A stretch of DNA of 64,000 nucleotides from Suilimivivens aceti (GTDB lineage Bacteria; Bacillota; Clostridia; Lachnospirales; Lachnospiraceae), in contig NZ_JAOQKJ010000012.1 of assembly GCF_025567405.1 (NCBI RefSeq), forward strand, positions 1-64,000. Reading direction: 5' to 3'. Below are positions 17,388-26,455 of this stretch, piece by piece. A model generated the notes under the pieces. It was given only the letters and a program-made list of their open reading frames with translations, did not search any database and was not told where the DNA came from. The position numbers and the translations under genes were made by a program. Numbering within the stretch: position 1 is the stretch's first letter; each line of letters opens with the position of its first letter.

Positions 17388-17774
17388 ATGATTAATGAGG
17401 AAAAAGTCATCATGATGACGAAGCTGGCCTCTTATGAATCCGGCGAAGGAAAAAAAGATATCAGCATTCTGAACTATTTTCGGAACGATTATATAGGATT
17501 TCAACTATTAAAGTCAGTCATTTCGGCAACCATTTCCTTTTTGGCGATATTTGCAGTTTATGCTTTTTATAACTTTGAAAACATCATGCAGGATATTTAC
17601 AAGCTGGATCTGCTGGCTTTTGGAAAGAGTATTATTATACTGTATCTGTGTGTAACTGCGGCTTATGGAGTGATCTCTTATGTGGTGTATGCAAACAGAT
17701 ACAACAAAGCGCAAAAGCATTTGCGGACATATTATGCCAATTTGAAAAGGCTGGCCAGTATGTATGAACGATAA
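17388..17774 (+). CDS. Uncharacterised two-segment membrane protein upstream of cdaA
   Basis: I do not recognise a family for this 128-residue protein. Two hydrophobic segments (about residues 40-60 and 78-100) are joined by a short loop. The N-terminal ~35 residues are polar, and the C-terminal tail is basic and helical (NKAQKHLRTYYANLKRLASM). The ATG follows GGAAAGG. It lies 17 bases before another membrane protein and is part of the run leading to cdaA-cdaR-glmM, so a link to c-di-AMP or envelope control is a guess from position only. Confidence 0.7.
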   Translation: MINEEKVIMMTKLASYESGEGKKDISILNYFRNDYIGFQLLKSVISATISFLAIFAVYAFYNFENIMQDIYKLDLLAFGKSIIILYLCVTAAYGVISYVVYANRYNKAQKHLRTYYANLKRLASMYER

Positions 17775-17791
17775 GATATGAGGATGACAGA

Positions 17792-18751
17792 ATGACAACT
17801 TTACTTGTTGCGAAGCAGTATATCAAACATTTTATTTCCAAGTATGAAGTATATCTAAAACCCCTGTTAAAACTGATATTAGCTCTTACATCGCTGATGC
17901 TGATCAACGGAAAGATTGGATATATGCATCGGCTTGACAGTATTTCCATAGTGCTGATCGCAGCACTGATGTGTTCCTTTATGCCAATGAATTTTATTGT
18001 TGTTGTGGCAGCGGTGTTTACAGTATTACATATGTATGCACTGTCACTGGAATGTGCGGTTGTGACACTGGTGCTGCTGCTGGTGCTGTTTTTATTGTAT
18101 TTCAGATTTTCACCGAAGGATACGATCGTGGTACTGCTTACTCCGATGAGCTTTATTTTAGGAATCCCTTATGTAATGCCGCTGGCAATGGGACTTCTTG
18201 GAAGTCCGGCCTCCGCAGTATCGGTAGGCTGCGGTGTGATCGTAACTTTCTTTATCCGGAATATAGCAGATGGATCTTCCACATTCTCAGCAATGGAGGC
18301 GGAGGATATGGCATCCAGGTTCCGCTATATTATTGACGGATTTATCAGTAATAAGGGGATGATCCTTACGATTGTGGCCTTTACGGCAACGATCATCATT
18401 GTATATCTGATCCGCAGACTTTCTGTAGATTATGCATGGACAATCGCTATTATTGCCGGTGCGCTGGCAGATGTCATGATCCTTCTGGTAGGGGATCTGA
18501 TCTTTGATACCAATGTTTCCATTCTGGGACTGATTATTGGTACGGTTGTTTCAGGGCTTCTGGCGAAGGTGATCGAATTTTTTGCTTTTCATGTAGACTA
18601 CAGCAGGACAGAAAAGGTGCAGTTTGAGGATGATGAATATTATTACTATGTGAAAGCAGTACCCAAGATCACGGTTTCTGCACCATCCCGCACCGTGAAA
18701 AAGATCAATACCGCCCGAAGAAGACCAGCTTCCACACAGGGACGGAGATAA
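17792..18751 (+). CDS. Uncharacterised polytopic membrane protein upstream of cdaA
   Basis: This 319-residue protein has about eight or nine hydrophobic segments between residues 25 and 265. An acidic, tyrosine-rich stretch (FEDDEYYYYVKAVPKI) and a basic tail ending in TARRRPASTQGRR follow, probably cytoplasmic. No transporter motif is obvious. It sits 30 bases before cdaA in the same direction. I cannot assign a function; partner, regulator or scaffold of the diadenylate cyclase are possibilities inferred only from gene order. Confidence 0.75.
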   Translation: MTTLLVAKQYIKHFISKYEVYLKPLLKLILALTSLMLINGKIGYMHRLDSISIVLIAALMCSFMPMNFIVVVAAVFTVLHMYALSLECAVVTLVLLLVLFLLYFRFSPKDTIVVLLTPMSFILGIPYVMPLAMGLLGSPASAVSVGCGVIVTFFIRNIADGSSTFSAMEAEDMASRFRYIIDGFISNKGMILTIVAFTATIIIVYLIRRLSVDYAWTIAIIAGALADVMILLVGDLIFDTNVSILGLIIGTVVSGLLAKVIEFFAFHVDYSRTEKVQFEDDEYYYYVKAVPKITVSAPSRTVKKINTARRRPASTQGRR

Positions 18752-18781
18752 CGGAAAACGTTTGTGAAACGGGGAACATAA

Positions 18782-19651
18782 ATGTCTCAGCTAAATGATT
18801 TTATAGCAACATATATAGCGAGGATGCCAAGCATCAGGTGGGTAGATATTGTGGAGATCCTGCTGATTGCATTCCTGATGTACCATATTCTGGTGTGGGT
18901 AAAGAATACCAGGGCATGGTCACTTCTTAAGGGAATTATTGTGATCGCAGTTTTTATCCTGATAGCTGCCTATTTTCAGATGAATACAATTCTGTGGATC
19001 GTGCAGAATGCTTTTGGAGTAGCGGTAACGGCGGTAGTAGTTATCCTCCAGCCTGAACTGCGAAAGGCACTGGAGGAGCTTGGGCAGAAAAATATTATCA
19101 GCTCCATTATTCCCTTTGAAACCTACAGAACATCAGAAGAAGGAAGATTTTCGGATAAGACCATCAATGAGATTACTAAGGCCTGTGTGGAAATGGGAAA
19201 GGTGAAAACAGGTGCACTGATCGTAATTGAGCAGAACCAGTCACTCAGTGAATACGAAAGAACCGGTATTGATGTAGATGGTATCGTTACCAGCCAGCTT
19301 CTGATTAATATTTTTGAAAAGAATACACCTCTTCATGATGGGGCGGTTATTATAAGAGGAAACAGGATTACCTCGGCAACCTGTTATCTGCCTCTCTCTG
19401 ATAATATGGCACTGAGCAAGGATCTGGGGACCAGACATAGGGCTGGTGTCGGGATTTCAGAAGCGACAGATTCCATGACAGTGATCGTATCAGAGGAAAC
19501 TGGTAAGATCAGTGTAGCTTATAAGGGAGAGCTGGAAAGGAGCCTGGATGGTGACAGGCTTAAGGAAAGACTGAAGTCGATACAGAATAAGCCGGAGGAA
19601 GAGCCAAAGAAGCGTATTCTGTGGAAAGGACGGTCAAAGAGTGAAAAATAA
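18782..19651 (+). CDS. cdaA: Diadenylate cyclase CdaA
   Basis: CdaA makes cyclic di-AMP from two ATP molecules at the membrane. Three N-terminal membrane segments (to about residue 95) precede the DAC domain. Its two active-site motifs are present: DGA (HDGAVIIRG, about residue 185) and RHR (GTRHRAGVG, about 218). The 289-residue length is typical. It overlaps the CdaR-like gene by 11 bases and is followed by glmM, the conserved cdaA-cdaR-glmM operon in which CdaR and GlmM modulate cyclase activity. Confidence 0.96.
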   Translation: MSQLNDFIATYIARMPSIRWVDIVEILLIAFLMYHILVWVKNTRAWSLLKGIIVIAVFILIAAYFQMNTILWIVQNAFGVAVTAVVVILQPELRKALEELGQKNIISSIIPFETYRTSEEGRFSDKTINEITKACVEMGKVKTGALIVIEQNQSLSEYERTGIDVDGIVTSQLLINIFEKNTPLHDGAVIIRGNRITSATCYLPLSDNMALSKDLGTRHRAGVGISEATDSMTVIVSEETGKISVAYKGELERSLDGDRLKERLKSIQNKPEEEPKKRILWKGRSKSEK

Positions 19652-20918
19652 GCTTACGGCAAATCTGGGTCTGAAAATTATATCACTGTTTTTTTCCTTT
19701 ATGCTCTGGCTTGTTGTAAATAACATGAATGATCCGACCATTGACCGCTCATTCAGCAACATCCCGGTGAAGCTGTTAAATACAGAGCTGATCACAGATT
19801 CCGGTCAGGTGTATGAGGTGCTGGATGATACGGCAGTAATTGACAGAGTTACGATATGGGCACCGAGGTCGGTTTTCAGTTCACTGACAGCCAGTAATAT
19901 CATAGCAACAGCGGATGTCAGCGAGCTCAGTAGTCTTGATACGATCAGTATTAAGCTGACAACGAATTTAAGCTCAGGTGATATTGAAAAAATCAAGGCA
20001 AGCAATGATACAGTAAAGCTGCATATTGAAAACAAGAAGACGAAAACGCTGGCTCTGGGAGTGACTACTTCAGGAATGACAGAATCAGGATATATGATAG
20101 GTGAAATTTCCACAGATCAGAATCTGGTAAGGATTTCGGGACCAGAATCTGTAATCAGTAAAGTCAGCCGGGCAGTTGTAGATGTGCCAGTAACGGGATT
20201 TACCAGTGATATCAGTGATAATGCAGAGATCAGGCTGTATGATGCAGATGACAATCTGATCCAGGACAGCAGGATTGTCCAGAATATCAAGACAGTTGGT
20301 ATCAGAGTGACCATTTATAAGACAACAGAGGTGCCTATCATATTTAATTATGTGGGTAAGCCGGCTGACGGTTATGAAGTAAATGGTGATGCAAAGGGAA
20401 GCATAAGCAGTGTGAAGCTGGCGGGAAAAGAGAGCATTCTGAAGAATGTTACGGCCATAGAGATCCCGGCTGAGGAGATTGATATATCTGATCAGAGAGA
20501 GGATTATATGGTTACCATTAATCTGGAGGATTATCTGCCTACAGGAACGTTCCTGGCAGATACATCTGATAAGAATGTGGAAGTAACCATAAAGATAGAT
20601 CCGCAGATCACCAAAGAGCTGGTGATCTCTGGCGACCGGGTGGAAGTAACTGGTATTCCGGACGGATACAGAGCTACGATTTCAGAACTGGACAGCAGTA
20701 TTACAATCCAGGTAAAAGGGCTTTCTGAGGATGTGGCAGGCTTGCGGGCATCAGAGATCCGGGGAACTGTGGATGTAACGAAATGGATGGAAAGCGAAGG
20801 AATGACAGAGCCGATAGCGGGTTATTATCAGGTAGAAGTTGATTTTGGCCTGCCTGGAAGTGCTGTTGTGGAAGATCCGTTAATAGTGACAATGCATTTA
20901 TCAAAGGTGGAGGAATAA
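19641..20918 (+). CDS. cdaR: YbbR-domain protein, CdaA regulator CdaR
   Basis: CdaR is an extracytoplasmic YbbR-domain protein that binds and modulates CdaA. The 425-residue protein starts with one membrane anchor (about residues 8-25, LGLKIISLFFSFMLWLVVNN) followed by repeated YbbR beta-rich units of about 80 residues, most likely four. The GTG start lies inside the end of cdaA, indicating coupled translation. It is a different family from the PucR-type regulators elsewhere in the window that share the CdaR name. Confidence 0.9.
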   Translation: MKNKLTANLGLKIISLFFSFMLWLVVNNMNDPTIDRSFSNIPVKLLNTELITDSGQVYEVLDDTAVIDRVTIWAPRSVFSSLTASNIIATADVSELSSLDTISIKLTTNLSSGDIEKIKASNDTVKLHIENKKTKTLALGVTTSGMTESGYMIGEISTDQNLVRISGPESVISKVSRAVVDVPVTGFTSDISDNAEIRLYDADDNLIQDSRIVQNIKTVGIRVTIYKTTEVPIIFNYVGKPADGYEVNGDAKGSISSVKLAGKESILKNVTAIEIPAEEIDISDQREDYMVTINLEDYLPTGTFLADTSDKNVEVTIKIDPQITKELVISGDRVEVTGIPDGYRATISELDSSITIQVKGLSEDVAGLRASEIRGTVDVTKWMESEGMTEPIAGYYQVEVDFGLPGSAVVEDPLIVTMHLSKVEE

Positions 20919-20920
20919 AA

Positions 20921-22270
20921 ATGGGAAGATTATTTGGAACAGACGGTGTGCGTGGTGTGGCAAATGATGAGCTGACACCGCTTCTTGCCATGCAGCTTGG
21001 CCAGGCAGGTGCCTATGTACTAACGAAGGAAAACGAGCATAAACCAACAATTATGGTAGGATGTGATACACGTATTTCTGGTGATATGCTGGCAAATGCC
21101 CTGATGGCAGGCATATGCTCGGTAGGAGCAAACGCTGTTTATGTTGGTGTGATCCCAACACCGGCGGTAGCTTATCTTACAAGAAAGTATAAGGTAGATG
21201 CAGGTGTTGTCATTTCAGCATCCCACAACCCGGTTGAGTTTAACGGGATTAAATTTTTTGATGGAAATGGGTATAAGCTTCCGGACGCACTGGAAGATGA
21301 AATTGAAGTACTGATCAAAAATAATATGAATGGAATCAAATTCCCGATTGGCGCTAACGTAGGAAAAATCAAGTACCGTACGGATGCCAGAGAGGAGTAT
21401 ATCAATCATTCCATTCAGTCTGTTAATGTGGATCTTACGGGATTAAAGATCGTGGTAGACTGCGCAGAGGGTGCATCCTATTATACGTCAGTAGAAGCAT
21501 TAAAAGAGCTTGGTGGTAATGTAGTTGCCATTCATAATATGCCGGATGGCACAAATATCAATGCCAACTGTGGTTCTACACATATGGAAGAGATCAGGGC
21601 AAGAGTAGTCTATGAAAAAGCGGATGTAGGTCTTGCCTTTGACGGTGATGCAGACAGATTAATGGCGGTTGATGAGCTTGGTAATGTAGTTGATGGTGAC
21701 CAGATCATGGCTATTGTAGGTAATCACATGAAGAGTAAGGGAGAACTTACCGGAGATGTGATCGTGGCAACGGTAATGAGCAATCTAGGATTTTTCCTGA
21801 TGGCTGAAAGGAATGGAATCCAGGTGGATCAGACCAAGGTGGGAGACCGTTATGTTTTGGAGCACATGAAGGAGATAGGTGCAAGCCTTGGAGGAGAGCA
21901 GTCAGGACATATTATTTTCCTGAAGGAGAATACAACCGGGGACGGACTTTTAAGTGCACTGCATCTGCTGCAGGTTATGGTGGAAACAGGAAAGCCGCTT
22001 TCAGAGCTGGCGTCTGTCATGGAGGTGCTGCCACAGGCACTCGTGAATGCAAAGGTGCCAAATCACAAGAAAGAAAAATATATGGAATATCCTGAGATTG
22101 CAGGAGCCATTGAAAAACTGACAGAGAAATTTGCCGGAGAGGGAAGGGTGCTGATCAGACCGTCCGGAACAGAGCCTCTTGTGCGCGTTATGATAGAGGG
22201 CAAGGATCAGCAGATGATTGAAAAGGATGCCAGGGAGCTGGCAGATCTGATTCAGAACATTATGTTGTAG
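20921..22270 (+). CDS. glmM: Phosphoglucosamine mutase
   Basis: GlmM converts glucosamine-6-phosphate to glucosamine-1-phosphate for UDP-GlcNAc and cell-wall synthesis. The 449-residue protein has the N-terminal GTDGVRGVAN, the phosphoserine loop VISASHNPVEFNG (Ser near residue 100), the metal loop FDGDADR and the C-terminal phosphate loop RPSGTEPLVRV. It starts 2 bases after cdaR. GlmM is known to inhibit CdaA in related bacteria. Confidence 0.97.
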   Translation: MGRLFGTDGVRGVANDELTPLLAMQLGQAGAYVLTKENEHKPTIMVGCDTRISGDMLANALMAGICSVGANAVYVGVIPTPAVAYLTRKYKVDAGVVISASHNPVEFNGIKFFDGNGYKLPDALEDEIEVLIKNNMNGIKFPIGANVGKIKYRTDAREEYINHSIQSVNVDLTGLKIVVDCAEGASYYTSVEALKELGGNVVAIHNMPDGTNINANCGSTHMEEIRARVVYEKADVGLAFDGDADRLMAVDELGNVVDGDQIMAIVGNHMKSKGELTGDVIVATVMSNLGFFLMAERNGIQVDQTKVGDRYVLEHMKEIGASLGGEQSGHIIFLKENTTGDGLLSALHLLQVMVETGKPLSELASVMEVLPQALVNAKVPNHKKEKYMEYPEIAGAIEKLTEKFAGEGRVLIRPSGTEPLVRVMIEGKDQQMIEKDARELADLIQNIML

Positions 22271-22311
22271 TTATAGCAAAGAATGATATGGGATGTTAGG
22301 AGGATGTTGTT

Positions 22312-22575
22312 ATGGTAAGCCAGAAGGTGACTATCAAAAATCCCACCGGGCTGCATTTAAGACCGGCAGGTATTTTATGCAAGGAAGCGATGCAGTTCAA
22401 ATCCTTGATCACGTTTACATTCAGAGGGAATACAGCAAATGCCAAAAGTGTACTCAGTGTACTTGGTGCCTGTGTGAAAAGTGGGGATGTGATTGAGGTG
22501 ATCTGCGATGGTGAGGATGAAGAGATAGCCTTGAAGACATTAGTAGATGCGATTGAGGGTGGACTTGGTGAATAG
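22312..22575 (+). CDS. ptsH: HPr phosphocarrier protein
   Basis: HPr carries phosphate from enzyme I to sugar-specific EIIA proteins. When phosphorylated on Ser46 by HprK it mediates carbon catabolite control. The 87-residue protein has the active His at position 15 in TGLHLRPAG and Ser46 in NAKSVLSVLGA, so both phosphorylation sites are intact. It follows glmM by 41 bases and ends at a bidirectional terminator. No enzyme I gene is adjacent. Compare the Crh-like relative at 52171, which lacks His15. Confidence 0.95.
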   Translation: MVSQKVTIKNPTGLHLRPAGILCKEAMQFKSLITFTFRGNTANAKSVLSVLGACVKSGDVIEVICDGEDEEIALKTLVDAIEGGLGE

Positions 22576-22580
22576 CAAAT

Positions 22581-22614
22581 AAAAAAGAGAACAGCAGCGC
22601 TGTTCTCTTTTTTT
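22581..22614. terminator. Bidirectional terminator between HPr and the DUF3048 gene
   Basis: AAAAAAGAGAACAGC pairs with GCTGTTCTCTTTTTT around a 3-base loop. A-run and T-run flank the stem, so it can stop transcription from both converging genes. Confidence 0.9.
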
Positions 22615-22618
22615 AATC

Positions 22619-23776
22619 CTAATTGGATTCGATTGACTTATCATCTACGTTAAAGGTGTCACCGTCTTCAACAATACATACCATGGTCTTGCCGGTGTTG
22701 AGCTTGATCTCATTTCCATTATCATCATAGTATCTGGTAGCACCGTAGTCAGATGTCTTTTCCCAGGTTACGTGGATTCCTTTTCCATTTGTAAAGAACC
22801 AGCCATCTCTTGTAGTATCATGACACTGGAAGGAAAGGTAGCCCTTCTGGTCTCTTACCTCAAAGTAGGTATTCTGGATCAGGACATTCTTGAATGCAAG
22901 CTGCTTATTGTTAGCCAGATCAATATGCGGACCGTCACTGTCACCGGAAAGGTGCTGATATCTGTCATACAGACCGGTTTCTTCGTTATAAATGAAGTAG
23001 CAGTTTGTCACAGGGTATGCAGGTGAAAGATCGATCTTGGAAGCGTTGATCGCGTCACTGTACTGCTCCAGCGTATTCGGTTCAGAGCTGCCTGCAAACT
23101 GATAATGGGTTGCATCGGAATATCCATCTCTGTATGTCAGAGGATAGCCGTAGTGGTTTATGGCATCCTGAATCAGAGATCCACTTGTAAAGGCGTTGTC
23201 TGTAGAATTCTTGGCTGTGTCTCTGAAGGAGGCTTTGCCATAATCAATGCAGTTAATATTCTGGGTATCGGAGCGGCCGACAAGATCATCTATGTAGAAA
23301 GGTCCGCCGTAATGGATATAAATAGCATCCCATTCGAACGCCCAGTATAAATAATAATCACGGCAGCTTCTGATATTACCGACCTTTTCAAGGTTCTTCC
23401 AGTCTTCAAACACAGCCATAAGACGTGTCATGCTTCCTTCTACATTACATTCATAAAGAATGGATGCATCTGAAATACTGTACTGGCTTGCTGTTTTGGA
23501 GTTGGGGATCATGATAGCAACAGGACGTGTATTTGCAACATCCTCGTCAACCCATTCATTTGTCAGACGGCTTCTGACCATACCCTCTGCGGGAGGCGTA
23601 TCGAGATCTTCTTCTGTCTCAGCCTCTTCAGAGGAACTGTCTTCTTCCTTTTCCGGCTGTTGTTCAACAATAGGCTGAACAATAGGCTGTACTGCAGTTT
23701 CTTCTGACTTGCCACAGCCGAATAATAAAAGAGATGAAGACAAGGCTACAAGAAAGAGCACTTGTAATCTTTTCAT
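22619..23776 (-). CDS. DUF3048-domain lipoprotein (YerB-like)
   Basis: This 385-residue predicted lipoprotein has a short signal peptide ending in the lipobox LLFGC, then an acidic low-complexity linker (Glu/Ser-rich, to about residue 60) and a DUF3048 domain. The domain shows the typical RPVAIMIPNSKTASQYSISD and FEWDAIYIHYGGP segments. B. subtilis YerB belongs to this family. The biochemical role is unknown; the anchor places it on the outer face of the membrane. It is one of few - strand genes and has its own divergent promoter. Confidence 0.85.
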   Translation of the reverse strand: MKRLQVLFLVALSSSLLLFGCGKSEETAVQPIVQPIVEQQPEKEEDSSSEEAETEEDLDTPPAEGMVRSRLTNEWVDEDVANTRPVAIMIPNSKTASQYSISDASILYECNVEGSMTRLMAVFEDWKNLEKVGNIRSCRDYYLYWAFEWDAIYIHYGGPFYIDDLVGRSDTQNINCIDYGKASFRDTAKNSTDNAFTSGSLIQDAINHYGYPLTYRDGYSDATHYQFAGSSEPNTLEQYSDAINASKIDLSPAYPVTNCYFIYNEETGLYDRYQHLSGDSDGPHIDLANNKQLAFKNVLIQNTYFEVRDQKGYLSFQCHDTTRDGWFFTNGKGIHVTWEKTSDYGATRYYDDNGNEIKLNTGKTMVCIVEDGDTFNVDDKSIESN

Positions 23777-23837
23777 CTTTTAAATCTCCTCACTTTCTTC
23801 TTGGTAGCAGCATATGCGATTATGCCACATAACCGTT

Positions 23838-23866
23838 ATTATAACACAGAAGAAAATGACCGTCAC
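23838..23866 (-). promoter_or_regulatory. Promoter for the DUF3048 lipoprotein gene
   Basis: Read on the - strand, GTGACG and TATAAT are separated by 17 bases, about 60 bases upstream of the ATG. The -10 is perfect and the -35 matches 4 of 6. Confidence 0.55.
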
Positions 23867-23925
23867 TAGAAAATGTGTAATTTGTTATACAAAAATATTA
23901 AAAAATTGTTACAACGAAGGAAGGC

Positions 23926-23954
23926 TTGTATTAATACGTAAATAAGGGTAAAAT
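23926..23954 (+). promoter_or_regulatory. Promoter for the rmlD-like gene group
   Basis: TTGTAT and TAAAAT are separated by 17 bases and lie 45 bases before the rmlD-like start. Confidence 0.6.
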
Positions 23955-23998
23955 AGAAACAACTGAGCTTATAGCTTTTGAAGGAAAGGATATATGGG

Positions 23999-24841
23999 AT
24001 GGAGAAAATAATTGTTACAGGCTGTAACGGACAGCTGGGAAGAGCAATTAATCAGGAGCTTGCAGGAAATACAGAGATCAGTATTGTAAATACAGATGTG
24101 GCAGAGCTGGATATTACGAGTGTGGATGAGGTACTTGCACTGGTCAGGGAGGTTAAGCCTTATGCGATAATCAACTGCGCAGCCCACACGGCTGTAGATG
24201 CCTGTGAAACAGATCTGGATAATGCCTACAGGATCAACGCCATTGGTCCGAGAAATTTAGGTATTGCAGCGACAGAAACAGGTGCAAAGCTGATCCATGT
24301 TTCCACAGACTATGTTTTTGATGGAAAGGGTACAAGACCTTACGTAGAGTTTGATACGCCAAATCCCCAGGGGGCTTATGGAAAGACAAAGCTGGCAGGA
24401 GAAAACATGGTAAAGGATTTTGCGGACAGATACATGATCTTCCGTACTGCATGGCTGTATGGAGATGGCAGAAATTTTGTAAAGACTATGCTGAGGCTTG
24501 CTGAAAATGGGGACAAGGTCAGAGTGGTAGAGGATCAGGTAGGAAGCCCTACCAGTGCCAGAGAGCTGGCAAGAGCTATTACTTCACAGCTTTTTACCGA
24601 TAATTACGGACTGTTCCATGCAACCTGCGAAGGAAACTGCAGCTGGGCAGATTTTGCAAGGGAAATTTTCCGCCTGGCAGGCAGGGATACCTATGTGGAG
24701 GGAATCACATCAGCGGAATTTGCTGCAAAGGCACCCAGACCAGCGTATTCTATTTTGGAGAATTATATGCTGAAGCTGACCGGTGGTTATCAGTTTGCAG
24801 ACTGGCATGACGCACTTGATTATTATATGAAGGCACAGTAA
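23999..24841 (+). CDS. rfbD: dTDP-4-dehydrorhamnose reductase (RmlD-like)
   Basis: RmlD performs the final NADPH-dependent step to dTDP-L-rhamnose. This 280-residue short-chain dehydrogenase has the nucleotide loop GCNGQLGRAI at the N-terminus, a Ser/Thr in STDYVFDG, the catalytic pair YGKTK, and the RmlD-specific tail GYQFADWHDALDYY. ATG 23999 follows AAGGAAAGGA; an upstream in-frame TTG at 23978 lacks a site. rmlA, rmlB and rmlC are not nearby, so rhamnose synthesis would depend on genes elsewhere. Confidence 0.88.
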   Translation: MEKIIVTGCNGQLGRAINQELAGNTEISIVNTDVAELDITSVDEVLALVREVKPYAIINCAAHTAVDACETDLDNAYRINAIGPRNLGIAATETGAKLIHVSTDYVFDGKGTRPYVEFDTPNPQGAYGKTKLAGENMVKDFADRYMIFRTAWLYGDGRNFVKTMLRLAENGDKVRVVEDQVGSPTSARELARAITSQLFTDNYGLFHATCEGNCSWADFAREIFRLAGRDTYVEGITSAEFAAKAPRPAYSILENYMLKLTGGYQFADWHDALDYYMKAQ

Positions 24842-24859
24842 CCAAAGAAGGAAAAAGGA

Positions 24860-25315
24860 ATGACATTTTTAGCAGATTTATTTCATAATACGATCTTTCT
24901 TTCAGCAGTAACCGGCTGGCTGGTGGCGCAGGTGATGAAGACAGTGATCCACCTGATCCTGACCAAGGAGTTTGTAGCTGAAAGAATGGTAGGCAGTGGA
25001 GGCATGCCAAGTTCTCATTCTGCGACGGTATGTGGTCTGGCTACCGCTGCAGGGATCACTTATGGAGGCGGCAGCTTTGAATTTGCCATTTCCGTGATCC
25101 TCGCAATCATCGTTATGTATGATGCCATGGGTGTGCGCAGGGAAACGGGGATCCAGGCGAAAGTTTTAAACGAAATGCTGGAGGCTTTCAGTACCATGGG
25201 CAAAAAAATGAGCCCGGAAGAGAAGCTGAAGGAATTTGTGGGACATACACCTCTGCAGGTACTTGCCGGGGCAATTCTCGGTATTGTGATTGCAGTGGTC
25301 ATCTGTTACTTATAA
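24860..25315 (+). CDS. Divergent PAP2-family membrane protein (YuiD-like)
   Basis: This 151-residue membrane protein matches the divergent PAP2/YuiD family. It has a hydrophobic N-terminus, the conserved SGGMPSSHSATVCGLA segment, the motif YDAMGVRRETG, and a C-terminal membrane segment after HTPLQVLAGA. The SSHS motif resembles phosphatidic-acid phosphatases, but the family's substrate is not established. It lies between the rmlD-like gene and gmd in one run. Confidence 0.85.
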   Translation: MTFLADLFHNTIFLSAVTGWLVAQVMKTVIHLILTKEFVAERMVGSGGMPSSHSATVCGLATAAGITYGGGSFEFAISVILAIIVMYDAMGVRRETGIQAKVLNEMLEAFSTMGKKMSPEEKLKEFVGHTPLQVLAGAILGIVIAVVICYL

Positions 25316-25346
25316 AGGATAAAGAACAAAGAATAAGGAGATCAGA

Positions 25347-26423
25347 ATGCAGAATCAGAACATAGCATTAATTACAGGTATTACAGGACAGGACGGCTCT
25401 TATCTTGCGGAGTTCCTGCTGGAGAAGGGATATGAGGTACATGGCCTTGTGAGGAGACACAGTATCAGCAACACGGCACGTATCGATCACATCCTTCAGT
25501 CAGAATATAATAAGGTAAAGTTTTTCCTTCATTATGCAGATACTACAGATTCCAGTAATCTGATGAGACTGGTAGCAGAGATCAGACCGACTGAGGTTTA
25601 CAATCTGGCAGCACAGTCCCATGTAGGTGTTTCCTTTGAAGTACCTGAATATACAGCAGAGGCAACCGGTGTCAGTACACTGAAGCTTCTTGAGGCACTT
25701 CGTGTTAACGGCGGAAACTGCCGTTATTATCAGGCATCTACCTCAGAGCTTTTTGGCGGACTTCCGGAGACAGCACCTCAGAGTGAGAAGACTCCTTTTT
25801 ATCCCAAGAGTCCTTACGGTGTGGCAAAGTTATATTCCTACTGGATCACTGTAAACTACAGAGAGTCCTATAACATGTTTGCATGTAATGGTATTCTCTT
25901 TAATCATGAATCGCCCAGAAGAGGTGAGAATTTTGTTACCAGGAAGATCACACTGGCGATTGCAAACATCATTGCAGGAAAGCAGGATAAGCTTTCTCTT
26001 GGAAATATGAATGCCAAGAGAGACTGGGGATTTGCCGGAGATTATGTAAAGGGTATGTGGCTGATGCTGCAGCAGGATAAGGCAGATGATTATGTACTTG
26101 CAACCAATGAGACACATACAGTACGTGAGTTTGTAGAAGCATCCTTCGCTGAGCTTGGCATTTCCATAAGATGGGAAGGAACCGGTGTCAATGAGAAGGG
26201 CTATGATGCAGAGACAGGCAGACTGTTAGTAGATGTAAATCCTGAGTTTTATCGTCCGGCAGAGGTTGAATTCCTCTGGGGCAATGCAGAGAAAGCACAG
26301 AAAGCTCTTGGCTGGGAGAGAGATGTGGATTTCAGGGGGCTTGTAAGCATGATGATGGATGCTGACCTGCGTGCGATCGCAGGAATGAGCTGCGGGGAAT
26401 ACAAAGAGAGCAAAAAAGGCTGA
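25347..26423 (+). CDS. gmd: GDP-mannose 4,6-dehydratase
   Basis: Gmd converts GDP-mannose to GDP-4-keto-6-deoxymannose, the first step to GDP-L-fucose. The 358-residue protein has the NADP loop GITGQDGSYLAEFLLEKGY, the conserved LAAQSHVGVSFE, and the catalytic YGVAK after FYPKSP. FNHESPRRGENFVTRK is a family signature. Together with fcl 1.8 kb downstream it gives a complete two-step GDP-L-fucose pathway. Confidence 0.95.
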   Translation: MQNQNIALITGITGQDGSYLAEFLLEKGYEVHGLVRRHSISNTARIDHILQSEYNKVKFFLHYADTTDSSNLMRLVAEIRPTEVYNLAAQSHVGVSFEVPEYTAEATGVSTLKLLEALRVNGGNCRYYQASTSELFGGLPETAPQSEKTPFYPKSPYGVAKLYSYWITVNYRESYNMFACNGILFNHESPRRGENFVTRKITLAIANIIAGKQDKLSLGNMNAKRDWGFAGDYVKGMWLMLQQDKADDYVLATNETHTVREFVEASFAELGISIRWEGTGVNEKGYDAETGRLLVDVNPEFYRPAEVEFLWGNAEKAQKALGWERDVDFRGLVSMMMDADLRAIAGMSCGEYKESKKG

Positions 26424-26455
26424 GAAAAGAGCGGCCGGCAAGAGGCTTTTTATAG

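Noticed and set aside
20800..22300. glmS-like ribozyme near glmM
   Set aside because: No ribozyme core seen, and the gene is glmM inside an operon, not glmS.
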